NCBI GenBank assembly: GCA_949358305.1
Contig: OX442318.1
Coordinates: 13,684,517-13,748,516 of the forward strand
Reading direction: 5' to 3'
Source of the DNA: Strigamia acuminata
Taxonomy: Eukaryota; Arthropoda; Chilopoda; Geophilomorpha; Linotaeniidae
Length of the DNA stretch: 64,000 bases
Shown: positions 1 through 10,100 of the stretch, piece by piece
How positions within the stretch are numbered: the stretch's first letter is position 1
How the letters are laid out: each line of letters starts with the position of its first letter
The notes under the pieces: generated by a model
Seen by the model: only the letters and a program-made list of their open reading frames with translations
Told to the model about the DNA's origin: nothing
Database searches by the model: none
Made by a program: the position numbers and the translations under genes

Positions 1-1836
1 TTGTTTTGTAAGTTCATTCAAAGCTTTAGCTGTCTTAGCAAAATCTTTAACATGTCTACGGTAATAACCAGCTAAACCCACAAAGCCTTTTATTTCTTTA
101 TTAGTACTAGGTCTAGGATAATTGACAACAGCATCAATCTTTTTTGGATTTGGTTTTACACCTTCAGCTGAAATTACATGACCTAAATACTGAACTTCAG
201 GTTGCAAAAAATGACATTTACTTGGTTTTATTCTTAATCCTACCATTTGCAAGCGCTGAAAAATAGCCTCTAAAATTTGAAGATGGGCAGAAAGACTAGG
301 ACTGGCAAGTAATAAATCATCCAAATAGATGTAACAATTATCCAGTCCTGCAAGCAACAAATCAGCCAATCTCTGCCAAGTAGCAGGTGCACATTTTAAT
401 CCCATTGGCATTCTTTTCCACTCAAAATGACCAAATGAAACGCTAAAAGCAGTTTTCTCCTGATCACTTGGGTCCATGGGTAATTGCCAATAACCACTTA
501 AAAAATCAAGCACCGTGAAATATACAGCTCCCCTTAACTGATCAAGCACCTCAGTTATTCTAGGCAGAGGATAAGGATCATTTCTAGTTACAGCATTTAG
601 TTTTCTGAAATCAATACAAAATCTAGGACTACCATCTGGTTTCTGGACTAACAATGCTGGAGCTGACCAAGGGCTATTTGAATAAGTGATGAGATCTCTT
701 TTTAACAGATCCTGAATGGATTCTTTCATAATTGCCTGCTGAGTATGTGGAATTCTATAAGGTCTCTGATAAATTGGTTTTGCATCTCCTGTACAAATTT
801 TGTGTGTCACATAAGGACAATAACCCAATTCTGAATCACTTAAAGCAAATACATCTCTGTAATTTGCGATTAGATCCAATAACTTATCCTTTTCTTCTAA
901 GGTACAATGATCTAAAGTAAATAACTTTTCTAACTCTGTCCTATTCTTTTCTAAAATTTCAGTTTGGTCTGCCAATGTATCAGATTCCTTGATCATTCTA
1001 ATTGATGTATTTTCAGTTTTTGTTTCTGCAGTAACAAACTGCCCTAAAGGTTTACCCTTCTTAATCTTAACATCATGACTAGAAACATTTAAAATACCCA
1101 CAGGTACTTTGCCTTCTTCACTAACATTTACTATCGCATTGGCAACATAAGTACTCTTGGCTTTTCGTATAGTATTACTTTCTACTACGCCCTCCTCTTG
1201 TTTCCATGCATGTTTTGGAATTTGACCCATTACTATAAATTGGCTTCGCGCCGGAATTATGTAATCGACAACTGCTCGTATTGTAACACGACATACTCTC
1301 ATCTTTCTCTTTGTAGTAGCTTTTAATTTCTTATTTATTTTTCTTGCCTGTGCAATAGAAAAGAACAGTGGTAAACTTTCTCCTTGTACTTTAAGTTCTT
1401 CTGTTTCTCCCAATATACTCATGTTCAATCCAAAAACAATATCACCTCCTAATAATCCATCCGCTGGTGAGACATAATTATCATTACATATAGCAACAGA
1501 CCTTGTATACACTTCACTTCCAAATTGTAATGGGAGATCACACTTTCCAACCATTGAAAGCGGGTGTCCCGTTACACTCTCAACTTGGCCTACTTGCTCT
1601 AATTTAAACTTTTTTGCGAGATTTAACTTTTTCCAAAATTGGTCTGAAATTAAGGTTGAATCCGCCCCCGTGTCAATGAAAAAAGTGCCAATCATTCCAT
1701 CTATTTTAATGTTCACAAAGGCTGATGTCCTCAAATTACGTAACACTTTAATTTGCTTTTCTCCTGGCTTTTGTTTCTTTCTGGTCATCTTTCTTGATGC
1801 CCCCTGTCCCTCTATTGGGGAGGGGGCTGAGACTCG
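1..1836 (-). CDS. pol: pol (protease-RT part) of element 1, continues beyond the window
   Basis: Open minus-strand frame running off the left edge, in the -1 frame relative to gag. The first in-frame ATG is at 1788, but the frame is already open upstream, so translation probably enters from gag by frameshifting at 1836-1842. An aspartic protease site FIDTGADST lies near 1650-1680. A Ty3/gypsy reverse transcriptase follows, with SPWSAPALLVQKPDG, RFCIDFRKLNAVT and the catalytic motif YIYLDDLLLAS near 310-345, then YLGHVISAEGV near 185. RNase H and integrase would lie beyond base 1. No stop or frameshift was seen in the readable part. Confidence 0.85.
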
Positions 1837-1842
1837 TTTTTT
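1799..1842 (-). promoter_or_regulatory. -1 programmed ribosomal frameshift signal, element 1 gag/pol
   Basis: On the minus strand, 1842-1836 reads A AAA AAC in the gag frame, a classical X XXY YYZ slippery heptamer. After an 8-nt spacer (1835-1828), GCCCCCT at 1827-1821 pairs perfectly with AGGGGGC at 1805-1799, with extra C-run/GGG pairing inside the loop. The gag stop is TAG at 1814-1812. The pol frame lies at -1 and is open through the site. Heptamer, spacing, stem and target frame all fit retroviral frameshift signals. Function is inferred. Confidence 0.85.
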
Positions 1843-2915
1843 GTCTCAGTCCGCTCTCCACACTGGGTTTCATTTCTAGTAAATCTATTTCTGCATTTAG
1901 CTGCAGTGTGCCCTATTTTATTACAAATCTGACACTGAATTTTCTGAAAATTCCTGGTCTGGGATTGCCCTTCTTTTTTAGGAGCTCTACAATATTTTGC
2001 AATATGTCCTTCCTTATTACAATTAAAGCATGTCACTGATTTTCTACTCGGAGCAGTGCATCTAGCTTTAATATGACCTTGTTCTCCACACTTAAAACAA
2101 ACAATACTCTTGTTATTATTTGGTGTTTTAGGTTTAACATCCTGTGTACCCTGTGCTTCACTGTTTAATTTCTGTTCCTTTAAAATTTTTTCAAGCTGAT
2201 GAAGTTGATTTTTTAGTAACCCTAACTCTTCAGTTTTGCTATCTACAACTCTGATTTTATTACCCTGTTTGGCTGTCAAAGTTTCATTTTGCTTTTCCCT
2301 AATAGCAATCTCAAGCGCTTCCTCGTATGTATCTGGGTTATGAGTCATGACATAACGCCTAACTGGGTCTGTTATTCCATTAATAAACTGACTCAGTAAC
2401 TCATCTTTCATGACTTCTTTCTTCAACTTATCTTTAGCTTCTTTCTCAGCTGGAGTGCCTACTGCAGTGGGAATAAAAGTTTTATCCTGTAATGCCCTCA
2501 ACCTAGTGGCATAACCCTGAACATCTTCAGTTTCAAGTTGGATACATTCCTGGAAATTTCGTCTGCAGATTACAATGGGTTCATTAGTAAACCTCTCAAT
2601 TAAGGCTACTTTGAATAATTTATAGTCCTTTTGGACTCGGACATCCTCATTATCAAAAACATAGTCTCTGGCTGCCCCAGTCATTTTACACCTGGCTATG
2701 GAAATCTTGTGCTCATCTGACCAGTGAGCCAATTCAGCCACTTCTTCCAACAACTGGAAAAATCTTTTGATACTAAGACCCCCTACCTTCCCTGAGAAAG
2801 GTTCTAAGAGTGTTGCCAACCCTTGACCTGTGGTTTTGGGACCACCATGAGGTAAATCTGCATCCAATTTTTGTTCAATTTTTTGAAGTAAAGCAGTAAC
2901 TGCTGCGTCAGCCAT
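1812..2915 (-). CDS. gag: gag of element 1 (nucleocapsid with three CCHC knuckles)
   Basis: 367-residue Gag starting at ATG 2915. The N-terminal two thirds are a retrotransposon Gag/capsid region with a conserved ...WSDEHKISIARCKMTG...ERF segment. The C-terminus carries three CX2CX4HX4C zinc knuckles (starting CFKCGEQGH, CFNCNKEGH and CQICNKIGH) that bind RNA during packaging. It ends in a proline-rich tail at TAG 1814-1812. A slippery heptamer lies 22 nt before the stop, so some ribosomes should continue into pol. No disruption is visible. The 80-codon frame at 2804-3046 is an overlap artefact. Confidence 0.9.
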   Translation of the reverse strand: MADAAVTALLQKIEQKLDADLPHGGPKTTGQGLATLLEPFSGKVGGLSIKRFFQLLEEVAELAHWSDEHKISIARCKMTGAARDYVFDNEDVRVQKDYKLFKVALIERFTNEPIVICRRNFQECIQLETEDVQGYATRLRALQDKTFIPTAVGTPAEKEAKDKLKKEVMKDELLSQFINGITDPVRRYVMTHNPDTYEEALEIAIREKQNETLTAKQGNKIRVVDSKTEELGLLKNQLHQLEKILKEQKLNSEAQGTQDVKPKTPNNNKSIVCFKCGEQGHIKARCTAPSRKSVTCFNCNKEGHIAKYCRAPKKEGQSQTRNFQKIQCQICNKIGHTAAKCRNRFTRNETQCGERTETKNESQPPPQ

Positions 2916-2964
2916 GTTAATAGAAATTTGATATCCTTAAATTTTATGTGAGTAAGCAAGAAAA

Positions 2965-2978
2965 CACCGCTGCCACCA
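2965..2978 (-). promoter_or_regulatory. Primer-binding site of element 1 (tRNA-Leu-like)
   Basis: One base from the LTR end, the minus strand reads TGGTGGCAGCGGTG. This is complementary to a 3' end CACCGCTGCCACCA, which from memory matches a metazoan tRNA-Leu (AAG) acceptor end plus CCA. It would prime minus-strand DNA synthesis. Comparison with the host tRNA set would settle the identity. Confidence 0.7.
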
Positions 2979-2979
2979 A

Positions 2980-3170
2980 TGTGATGTACACCCCGACCGA
3001 GCGATGACGGGTGTATCACGGGAACATTATTCTTTGGAATGTTCAAAACATTAGTTTCTCAAAACATTAACAAAAGTTTAATAATTAAGAAAGCAACAAT
3101 ATATACAATAAGTGTAAGATAAAAATAGCTTAAAAATAAAGCCTACTATTCTTCACACAATAGTTACTGT
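2980..3170 (-). repeat. 5' LTR of element 1, gag-proximal part
   Basis: Begins TGTGAT next to the primer-binding site and is broken at 3170/3171 by element 2. Its last four bases, CTGT (3167-3170), are the target duplication of that insertion. The LTR resumes at 15512. Confidence 0.8.
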
Positions 3171-4129
3171 TGCTGCGATCCGGGTTTTTATCCACTTAAT
3201 TTCTAATAAATTAAGCAGAAACCGCAGGTGAATGCTTTACAAGACTTATATCGCGGCCGAAACTTGTCTAGGGTTAAGTTTACGGAAATAGGAATAAAAA
3301 GACAGTTTATTATGGTAATAAAAATCACACAAATGTTTTATTCGATAAATTACAATATATACTAATTATGATTATGAATATCACAGAATAAAATGGGCGG
3401 GAAACAATGAAACAAAGGAAGGGCTTGCAACGACTGTTGCAAGCTACAAAGCGTCAGAAATGGCGCTTAAACAACTTGAAGTTGTTAGGCGAAGGCAAAT
3501 TGTCTTCGTTCTACGAACTCACGAACGATGGTCGAAGACGATGGTTCTCGTGGGCTCCTTCTACGGCTCGTGCGACGGCTCGGCGGCGGTGGTTGACGGC
3601 TGTAGGCGTCCGGCTTTCGTACGATGGCGGTGGCTGTCGTTCGCGCAACAGCGACGGCGATGGTTCACGATCGTCGGGAATCTTCTCTTCTCGATTGCTG
3701 GAATTAGCGACGGCTAATTCAAGCAGGATTGCTGGCTTTGTGCGTTTGATACACAAAGATAGCAGGTGAAACTGAGTTACAACGGTCCTCTATCAATACT
3801 TTTCTTTCAGGAGCAAAAGCAGTGATGTTGAGGTTGTTGTTGTATTTTTCAGAGTCCCGATTTGAGCCAAGACGCGAGCCCAGCACGCTTCAATATTGCG
3901 CAGAAAACCTGCGCACTTAGCTCAAATGGGTGCAACTAGTGGTTATTACACCATATTGCACCATAACGGCTAATAACCGTTTTCACCCCGGACAACCTGG
4001 GGTGATATGTGCCTAGAGAGGATTTCTCCCCTCGGTCACATGATCTGACTTGGCGTGTGCCACAGTCAAATTAATTAGAAGATAATTAATTTAATCTTCT
4101 AAGTTGGTGAATATTTTGAGATCACCACA
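3171..4129 (-). repeat. 3' LTR of element 2
   Basis: 959 bp, same length as 14549-15507 and identical wherever compared. The centre (about 3500-3720) is strikingly GC-rich against AT-rich flanks. The 120-codon frame inside it recurs in both LTRs simply because the LTRs are copies and is not annotated as a gene. The right edge reads ...CACCACA on the plus strand. Confidence 0.95.
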
Positions 4130-4145
4130 CATCCCCCCATTTAAG
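4130..4145 (-). promoter_or_regulatory. Polypurine tract of element 2
   Basis: The minus strand reads AAATGGGGGGATG directly before the 3' LTR start TGTGGTG. This is the expected position and composition of the plus-strand DNA primer. Confidence 0.75.
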
Positions 4146-4181
4146 ACGAATCTTACATGGAGAGAAAATGAACGAACCAAT

Positions 4182-6464
4182 TTATGATTCGTCCATGGTC
4201 TGAGTTCGCTCAGGCGTCAACGGGCGCATCATATCCGTGGTGTCGTCCCTCGGGTTTGACCGCTCGTTAACCGTACACAGGTCGCGACCTGCGTTTGGTC
4301 CGGAGACCATTCCAGGGTTGACATGAAGCCAAACCTGGATGATTCTTGCCGAGTTCGCTCGGTTGAAAAATCCCAGCGCCGCAAACTCTATCGGATCCTC
4401 TGGCGCTAATCGGGCTCTCAGGAGTCGATCATGGAGCACCGATGGTGGGCTTAACACCCGAATGTGGTCTTCGAGCCACATGAACACCTGCCTCGACAAC
4501 TTGTGGTTGTTGCTAAGCAGTGTTCGCGTATCCGGCGTCAAATAGAAGTGCGGATACAGGCGCATCAGGGTCTTGAAAGCCGACTCCTTCTTCAGCGGCT
4601 TGACCTTCGTCTCCGGCTTGGCTGGCGGCGGCGGCGGTGGACGTGAGTCTTCCGCCGTGGCATCGTCGAAATGGCTCGGCGAGCCCAAGAAAACCAACGC
4701 GGGTGCGGAGGTTGACGAGGGTGTGACGCCTCGTCCCTGCGCTCGACCAACTCCGGTGAGCTTACGGGGTTCGACTGCCCGTTGAACTCCGGCTGGAGTT
4801 TGAGAACTTCCGGCGTTCTCCGGCCAAAACGAACATCCAGCGCCCTCTTGGGCCGACTGGAAAACAGCTAGTGACGCAGCCGCTGTGGCGCTCGTAACTG
4901 GAAGCGGTGTTCTTCCGGCCATTTGCGCCGTGGCCTTCGCAAAGGACCACTCGGTTCGCAACCGAACGGCGGCCTCTTCTTCGGTCTCGCCGTTTGCTAC
5001 GACTTGCTTAATTAGCTCGGCTAAGATCGTAGGCGGGTCGAGCCGGAGGTGGTACCACAGCTCGACTTTCTTCTCCGACAGGCCCATCGGAGCGGTCCAA
5101 AGGTACGTAATGGCCGCTAACGCCTGTCCTGGCGAAGGAAGAACACCAGGGTACAACACCCTAGTCATCCCCGGAATTAGCTGACGCTGAAAATCCATCA
5201 GGCGGGGATCATCAATGGTATTGATGTCGGAGACTTCTAGCCTTTCAGCTAGTCTCTGCCAGTCCTTCTGCGACTCGGCGATCTGGGCGCGTTGGTATGC
5301 GTCCAGCTTTTGGAGCACTTCTTGCTGCGCTCTAATGGGTTGCTGCTCGTAGCAGGTCCATTGTGGGCCGAATGACTCACTAAAAAATGGCCGGAGTTGC
5401 AGGTTGCTAACTCCAGCCGGCAAGCGGGAAACATATCCATGTTCGGGCAAGCGGCTAGCGTGTCCAGGTACTGGCACGCTACAGTCGGGAGAGATATCAC
5501 CGACGACACGTCTTATGGCGTATGGAGTAGCCGGGTTGTCAACTTTGAACGTGGAGACGGTTCGGCTACTTCGGGCGGACTGGATTGTGGAGTCCGATTC
5601 GAAACTCAGCGAGGACGACGAGCCAAACGTCTCTGGTGTCCGTCCTCGTCGCGACTGCGGGCGTAGTGGCTGTGCTTCAGTCGAGTATGGGCGCGATCGC
5701 CTCTGTCGCTCCTCTCGATCGCGGCTCGATTCGCGGAACATTGGTCGGATTGGAACCGGCGGAGGGAGTTGCCCCACCCTCAAATCCTCGTCTTGCGGCG
5801 GAGGATTGATGGCCGCTGGGGCCGGAATTTCATCTTCTTGATAAAAAGGGAGAGCGCAACGCGCTTGCTCCTCTGCCTCGTGTTCTCGAGCCAGTTGTCG
5901 ATTTTCGTCGACGCGAAGCTGCACCGCGGCAGCTCGGAGTGCTTTGGACGGGAAAAATCCCGGAAAATCGTTAAAACACCCGGCGAGCGCCAACTGGTGG
6001 AGCTCGGTTTGTGTGACGGGAAGTTGTGGGTTCCCGTCACGAACGGATTTGCGATACCGTTTAACGACTTCGCGTTGTGTCGTCTTGAGGTTCTTCCTCA
6101 ATTGGGTTAGAGCACCGTAATTAATTCCGGTACTCTTTAGCGCTCTTCTGCGCTCGTGACGCTCTCGTGGCGTCACTGGCCACTGGTTGTGCAGCAACTC
6201 TGCTGCAAGCGGTCCTGGGGGGCTCTCGTCGAGCGTCCACTCGATTTCGTCGACACCGTCCACGTGAAGGCGCTCGATGAATCTTCCTTTTGCACCAAAT
6301 CCTTGCAGCGCGGATCTGCTGAAGTCGTGGCGCAACTTCCACCAGGTATTGTTTGCCGTCTTCAGTCTTCTGATTTTTTCGGGCAATGCCGCTCGAAAAA
6401 TCAGCGGGTGCTGAGTCGGCACGTGATCGGGAAGCGCGAATGGCGTTTCTCGATCCCTCTCGAT
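4182..6464 (-). CDS. Third ORF of element 2, main exon: large GC-rich protein of unknown function
   Basis: Long open frame between pol and the 3' LTR, where many elements carry env. It has no ATG near its 5' end: the frame extends upstream to a strong splice acceptor (pyrimidine run then TACAG at 6469-6465), so coding probably starts in an upstream exon at ATG 6824. The joined frame (6824-6735 plus 6464-4182) would encode about 790 residues. The protein is rich in Arg, Pro, Ala and Gln, with a serine-rich segment, a PPPPPP run and no signal peptide or membrane segment, so it is not an ordinary envelope protein. GC content is clearly higher than in pol of the same element. I do not recognise a domain; a second structural or accessory protein is possible. 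Confidence 0.75.
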   Translation of the reverse strand: MERDRETPFALPDHVPTQHPLIFRAALPEKIRRLKTANNTWWKLRHDFSRSALQGFGAKGRFIERLHVDGVDEIEWTLDESPPGPLAAELLHNQWPVTPRERHERRRALKSTGINYGALTQLRKNLKTTQREVVKRYRKSVRDGNPQLPVTQTELHQLALAGCFNDFPGFFPSKALRAAAVQLRVDENRQLAREHEAEEQARCALPFYQEDEIPAPAAINPPPQDEDLRVGQLPPPVPIRPMFRESSRDREERQRRSRPYSTEAQPLRPQSRRGRTPETFGSSSSLSFESDSTIQSARSSRTVSTFKVDNPATPYAIRRVVGDISPDCSVPVPGHASRLPEHGYVSRLPAGVSNLQLRPFFSESFGPQWTCYEQQPIRAQQEVLQKLDAYQRAQIAESQKDWQRLAERLEVSDINTIDDPRLMDFQRQLIPGMTRVLYPGVLPSPGQALAAITYLWTAPMGLSEKKVELWYHLRLDPPTILAELIKQVVANGETEEEAAVRLRTEWSFAKATAQMAGRTPLPVTSATAAASLAVFQSAQEGAGCSFWPENAGSSQTPAGVQRAVEPRKLTGVGRAQGRGVTPSSTSAPALVFLGSPSHFDDATAEDSRPPPPPPAKPETKVKPLKKESAFKTLMRLYPHFYLTPDTRTLLSNNHKLSRQVFMWLEDHIRVLSPPSVLHDRLLRARLAPEDPIEFAALGFFNRANSARIIQVWLHVNPGMVSGPNAGRDLCTVNERSNPRDDTTDMMRPLTPERTQTMDES

Positions 6465-6734
6465 CTGTATTCGAAGAAAAATAAATAAATTAGTTTATTT
6501 AAAAATAAACAAATAATTTCTTATTTGAAATATTTTTTAAGCTTAGCGCTTGTGGCTGTGAGTCACTAAGGGATGTTGGTTGTCATGGCAACTCCCTTCG
6601 CACATGCTTGAAGCACGTGACTTTTATAGCCGCCATTTTTATTTTTTAGCGGCTTGTGTTTGAAGTCAGGAAAAGTGAAATTACTCAATTTTTCTGACTT
6701 AAACACTTGGTAAAAATTTATTCTAATAATTTAC

Positions 6735-6862
6735 CCGTTGTTGAAGCGTCAATTGAACGTCTTCATTTGCCCCTTCCATGGGCATTTCTCCGTCCGCCTG
6801 GAGTTGGATCGCTTCCTCGTCCATTCTCTTTCGTTTTCCGGTAATTTCGGAAATTCTTTCGT
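6735..6862 (-). CDS. Probable first coding exon of the element 2 third ORF
   Basis: On the minus strand an acceptor-like CTCTTTCAAG ends at 6863 and a donor CGG|GTAAAT lies at 6735/6734. ATG at 6824-6822 opens 30 codons that end exactly at the donor in phase 0. Joining to 6464 removes 270 nt and keeps the frame open. An acceptor at 6863 implies a further leader exon, perhaps from the 5' leader as in env splicing. Splicing is inferred from signals only. Confidence 0.6.
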
Positions 6863-6864
6863 CT

Positions 6865-7166
6865 TGAAAGAGAAATAATACATAAATCTTATGTTTTATC
6901 AAATTTTTCATACAGAAAAATTACTTACGATCAGGTTGTCGAACTATTCGGGTCGTAACGTAGGCGATGCGATGCATACACTCTCGAAACTTTTGAAAAA
7001 GTGACTAAGTTCGTTGATTGCAAACACGAACTTGGATTAGAGACGCTTTGTGACGTCACTAATTATAACGTATGATTAACGTTGTCATTCGAGTGGGTAC
7101 TACGAATGACGTCACGAGATTGCTTTCTCGGATCTTTTGGGTAAACCCAAAAGGTGAAAGACAACA
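6865..7166 (-). other. Spacer between pol and third-ORF exons of element 2
   Basis: About 300 bases with no convincing frame. It contains AT-rich sequence and the polypyrimidine tract leading to the acceptor at 6863. Confidence 0.5.
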
Positions 7167-10100
7167 CTATGTCTTGGCTCGCGGAACGCGAGATCTCAAG
7201 TTGTACTTTGACTTTCGCGAAGTACAATCCAACTTGTTTAGATTGTCATCAGCATCGTCTCCAATGTCAGATGAGTTATATACTTCATTGTTTGAAATTT
7301 TCTCTTTTTCTAAAAACATTTCCTTTTCTAGATTTTCATCAAGAGAAACATTTTCAAGTCGCTGGTTTATTTCATCGACTTCGTTATTTTTGAGTTTCGA
7401 TTTTTTACTCGATTCCGTGTTTTCGACAGGAATTTTGGATAATTTAGCATCATCCAAGGTATTAACAATATTTTTTGTTTTTTGACCCACTTCCTCCCCT
7501 TCCAGCCAAATTTCTTGGTTGAAAACGGGAAAGTACGGCATTAATTCAGTGCCGTGAACAGCTGGATAAATTTTATTATCACTCAGCCGTCGAAGTTGAA
7601 AGGCGCCTCCTTGTAACCTTTTGATAATTACATAAGGCCCATTCCTTTTCGGTGAAATGCCTGCTGCTATTCCTTTAGCGGCATTTGAGAGAATATGAGA
7701 CTCTCGCCAGACTAAATCATTTTGTCTGAAGTTGTCGAATTTCTTATCTGATTTTTCAGCTTCGACACGGCGTCTCAAATCTAAGACGTGAGACATCATA
7801 TGCTGATACGTCTCTGCAATTATTGTTTCTAATTTCTGAACATATAAATGCGGATTTTTTGGATCAATGACTAAAATTCCTTCCGGAATTCTTGGATCCC
7901 AAGGAATTCTTAATTCTCGGAAAAAATTTAAGAAAGCAGGAGAATAATCTCTGCCTCTTGTTACAGTTGTTCTCAAACTGAATGCAAATTCGCGTAGATA
8001 CTCATCCCATTGGTCATGAATATCTAAATAAATCGAAACTAAATATTTAATATCTCGATTGGTTCTCTCCACAGGATTGCTTTGTGGATGATAAATCGAT
8101 GTCGGTGTTCGCGACATGTCGAATTTTTTGCAAAATTCTTTATAGACCTGTGATCGAAATTGTGGTCCATTATCACTTATGATTTGTCTCGGAAATCCGA
8201 AAGTCATTGATAAGTGATAAATTGTGTTGGCAACTTTTATTGCCGTTGGATTACACATTGGAAATAATTCGGGCCAATGTGTAGCGACATCTACGATGAC
8301 GCAAATGTGGGTATTGTTTTTTCTGGTTCTTGGTTTGGGACCAGACAAATCCACACTGAGGCAGTCAAATGGTCCAAATGGTCCAATTTGAGCGCCTTCA
8401 ATTTCGGTCTTTGATCTCGGCTTACATGCCTGACATCCTTGACAATGTTGAATAAAACGTGTAATATCACGTTTCATACCTTTCCAGGTATAAACTCTTC
8501 GAGTTCGGTACATTGTCCTCGCAATGCCTGGGTGGCCGGACAGTGGATGTCCGTGCATCAACCAAATGATTTTATAAATCAATTTTCTTGGCACAACAAC
8601 TTTAAGTGCCCTACCATCCTCTCCCAATTCATCGGTGGAGGTAGGATGATAATGGAGTAGCATATCTTCTTCAATGAGATAAGTACTCGCGTGTCTTTCA
8701 AAGTTTCTTCTTTGAAGACGAGTTACTATGTAACTTGGATATTGCTTGTTTAGCAAGTAATTGCGAATATGTTGGCAAAATTCGTCTGCTTTTTGCGCTG
8801 CAATAATGTCATCTCTCGTTGGAGGATCACATTCTAATTGCTTCGCAATTTTAGCTGCAAATGCTTTAATTAAAACATTTGTTGTTGGCAGCTCGAATTT
8901 TTTAGCCATCATAGCTCTTAATTCGACGTCAGGGGTTCCTGACGGATCATGCATGTTAATACAAAAATTAATTAATGCTTGATCGTCGTCATTAACTATT
9001 ATTGACTTGGGTAATTCGTTCAATTTTCCCATTTGCCAACTTCGGCAAGGAGATGGACAATATGATAATAAATCATCATTATCGCCATCGTCTTCTGGTT
9101 CGTCAGGTGCGCTGACAGGTGCACGTGACAATGCGTCTGCTATTACATTTAGCGGACCTTTGACGTATTGTATTTCGAACGAATACGCCATCAGCTCCAT
9201 TTGCCAACGAGCTAATCTGCCCGACGGGTCAGATAACGACATCAACCACCTAAGTGCTTGGTGATCCGTTTGTACAGTGAATGTAGTGTACTCTAAGTAT
9301 GGGCGAAATTTGCGTAATCCCCATACTACTGCGAGACATTCTAATTCTGTCACAGTATAATTCTTTTCAGCGGGTTGCAAGCTTCTGCTTGCATACACGC
9401 ATGGCATTTCGACTTCTTGGCCATCCACATTTTTCTTTTGTGTAAGGGCTGCACCCAACCCTTGTTTACTGGCGTCAGTATGAACAATAAATGGCATGTA
9501 CAAGTCAGGCATCTTCATTGTTTCAGCATTCGTAAGCAGGTCTTTTATTGCGTCGAATGCTGCTTGATGATGCAGTTCCCAATCGAACTCCGCATCTTTC
9601 TTCAAGAGTGGCCTTAGTGGTTCTGCCACTGTGGCCAAATTCTTGATTAGGCGGTGAAAGAAATTCACCATGCCTAGAAATCTTTGTAATTCCTTAAGAT
9701 TGGTAGGAGCAGGAAATTGCGTAATTGCAGCGACTTTTTTAGGGTCTACTGCAAGTCCTTCTACTCCTACTTTGTAGCCTAGAAAAATTAATTCCTTTCT
9801 ACAGAGATGCGTCTTGCCAGGGTGCGCATGTAAATTAGCTTCTGCCAATTTTTTAAACACTATATCTAAATGTTTAATGTGTTCTTCGAACGATTTGGAT
9901 ACAATAATTATGTCATCCAAATATGCCCATGCAAATTTTCTGTAAACGTCACCCAAAACTTTTTCCATTAATTCTTGGAAGGTAGTTGGTGCGTTTACTA
10001 ATCCGAAAGGCATGACTAAAAACATTAGTCTTCCCATTGGGCTCCAGAAGGCAGTTTTTTCTCTGTCTTCAGGTCGCAATTCTATCTGCCAATATCCCTT

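Noticed and set aside
3407-3769. 120-residue frame, repeated at 14785-15147
   Set aside because: Both lie inside the LTRs of element 2; GC-rich LTR sequence gives open frames on both strands.
5404-5841. Plus-strand frames across the third ORF
   Set aside because: Shadows of the GC-rich minus-strand ORF; no domain and no splice or start context.
4182-6422. Envelope gene of an endogenous retrovirus
   Set aside because: No signal peptide, cysteine-rich ectodomain, fusion peptide or membrane anchor.
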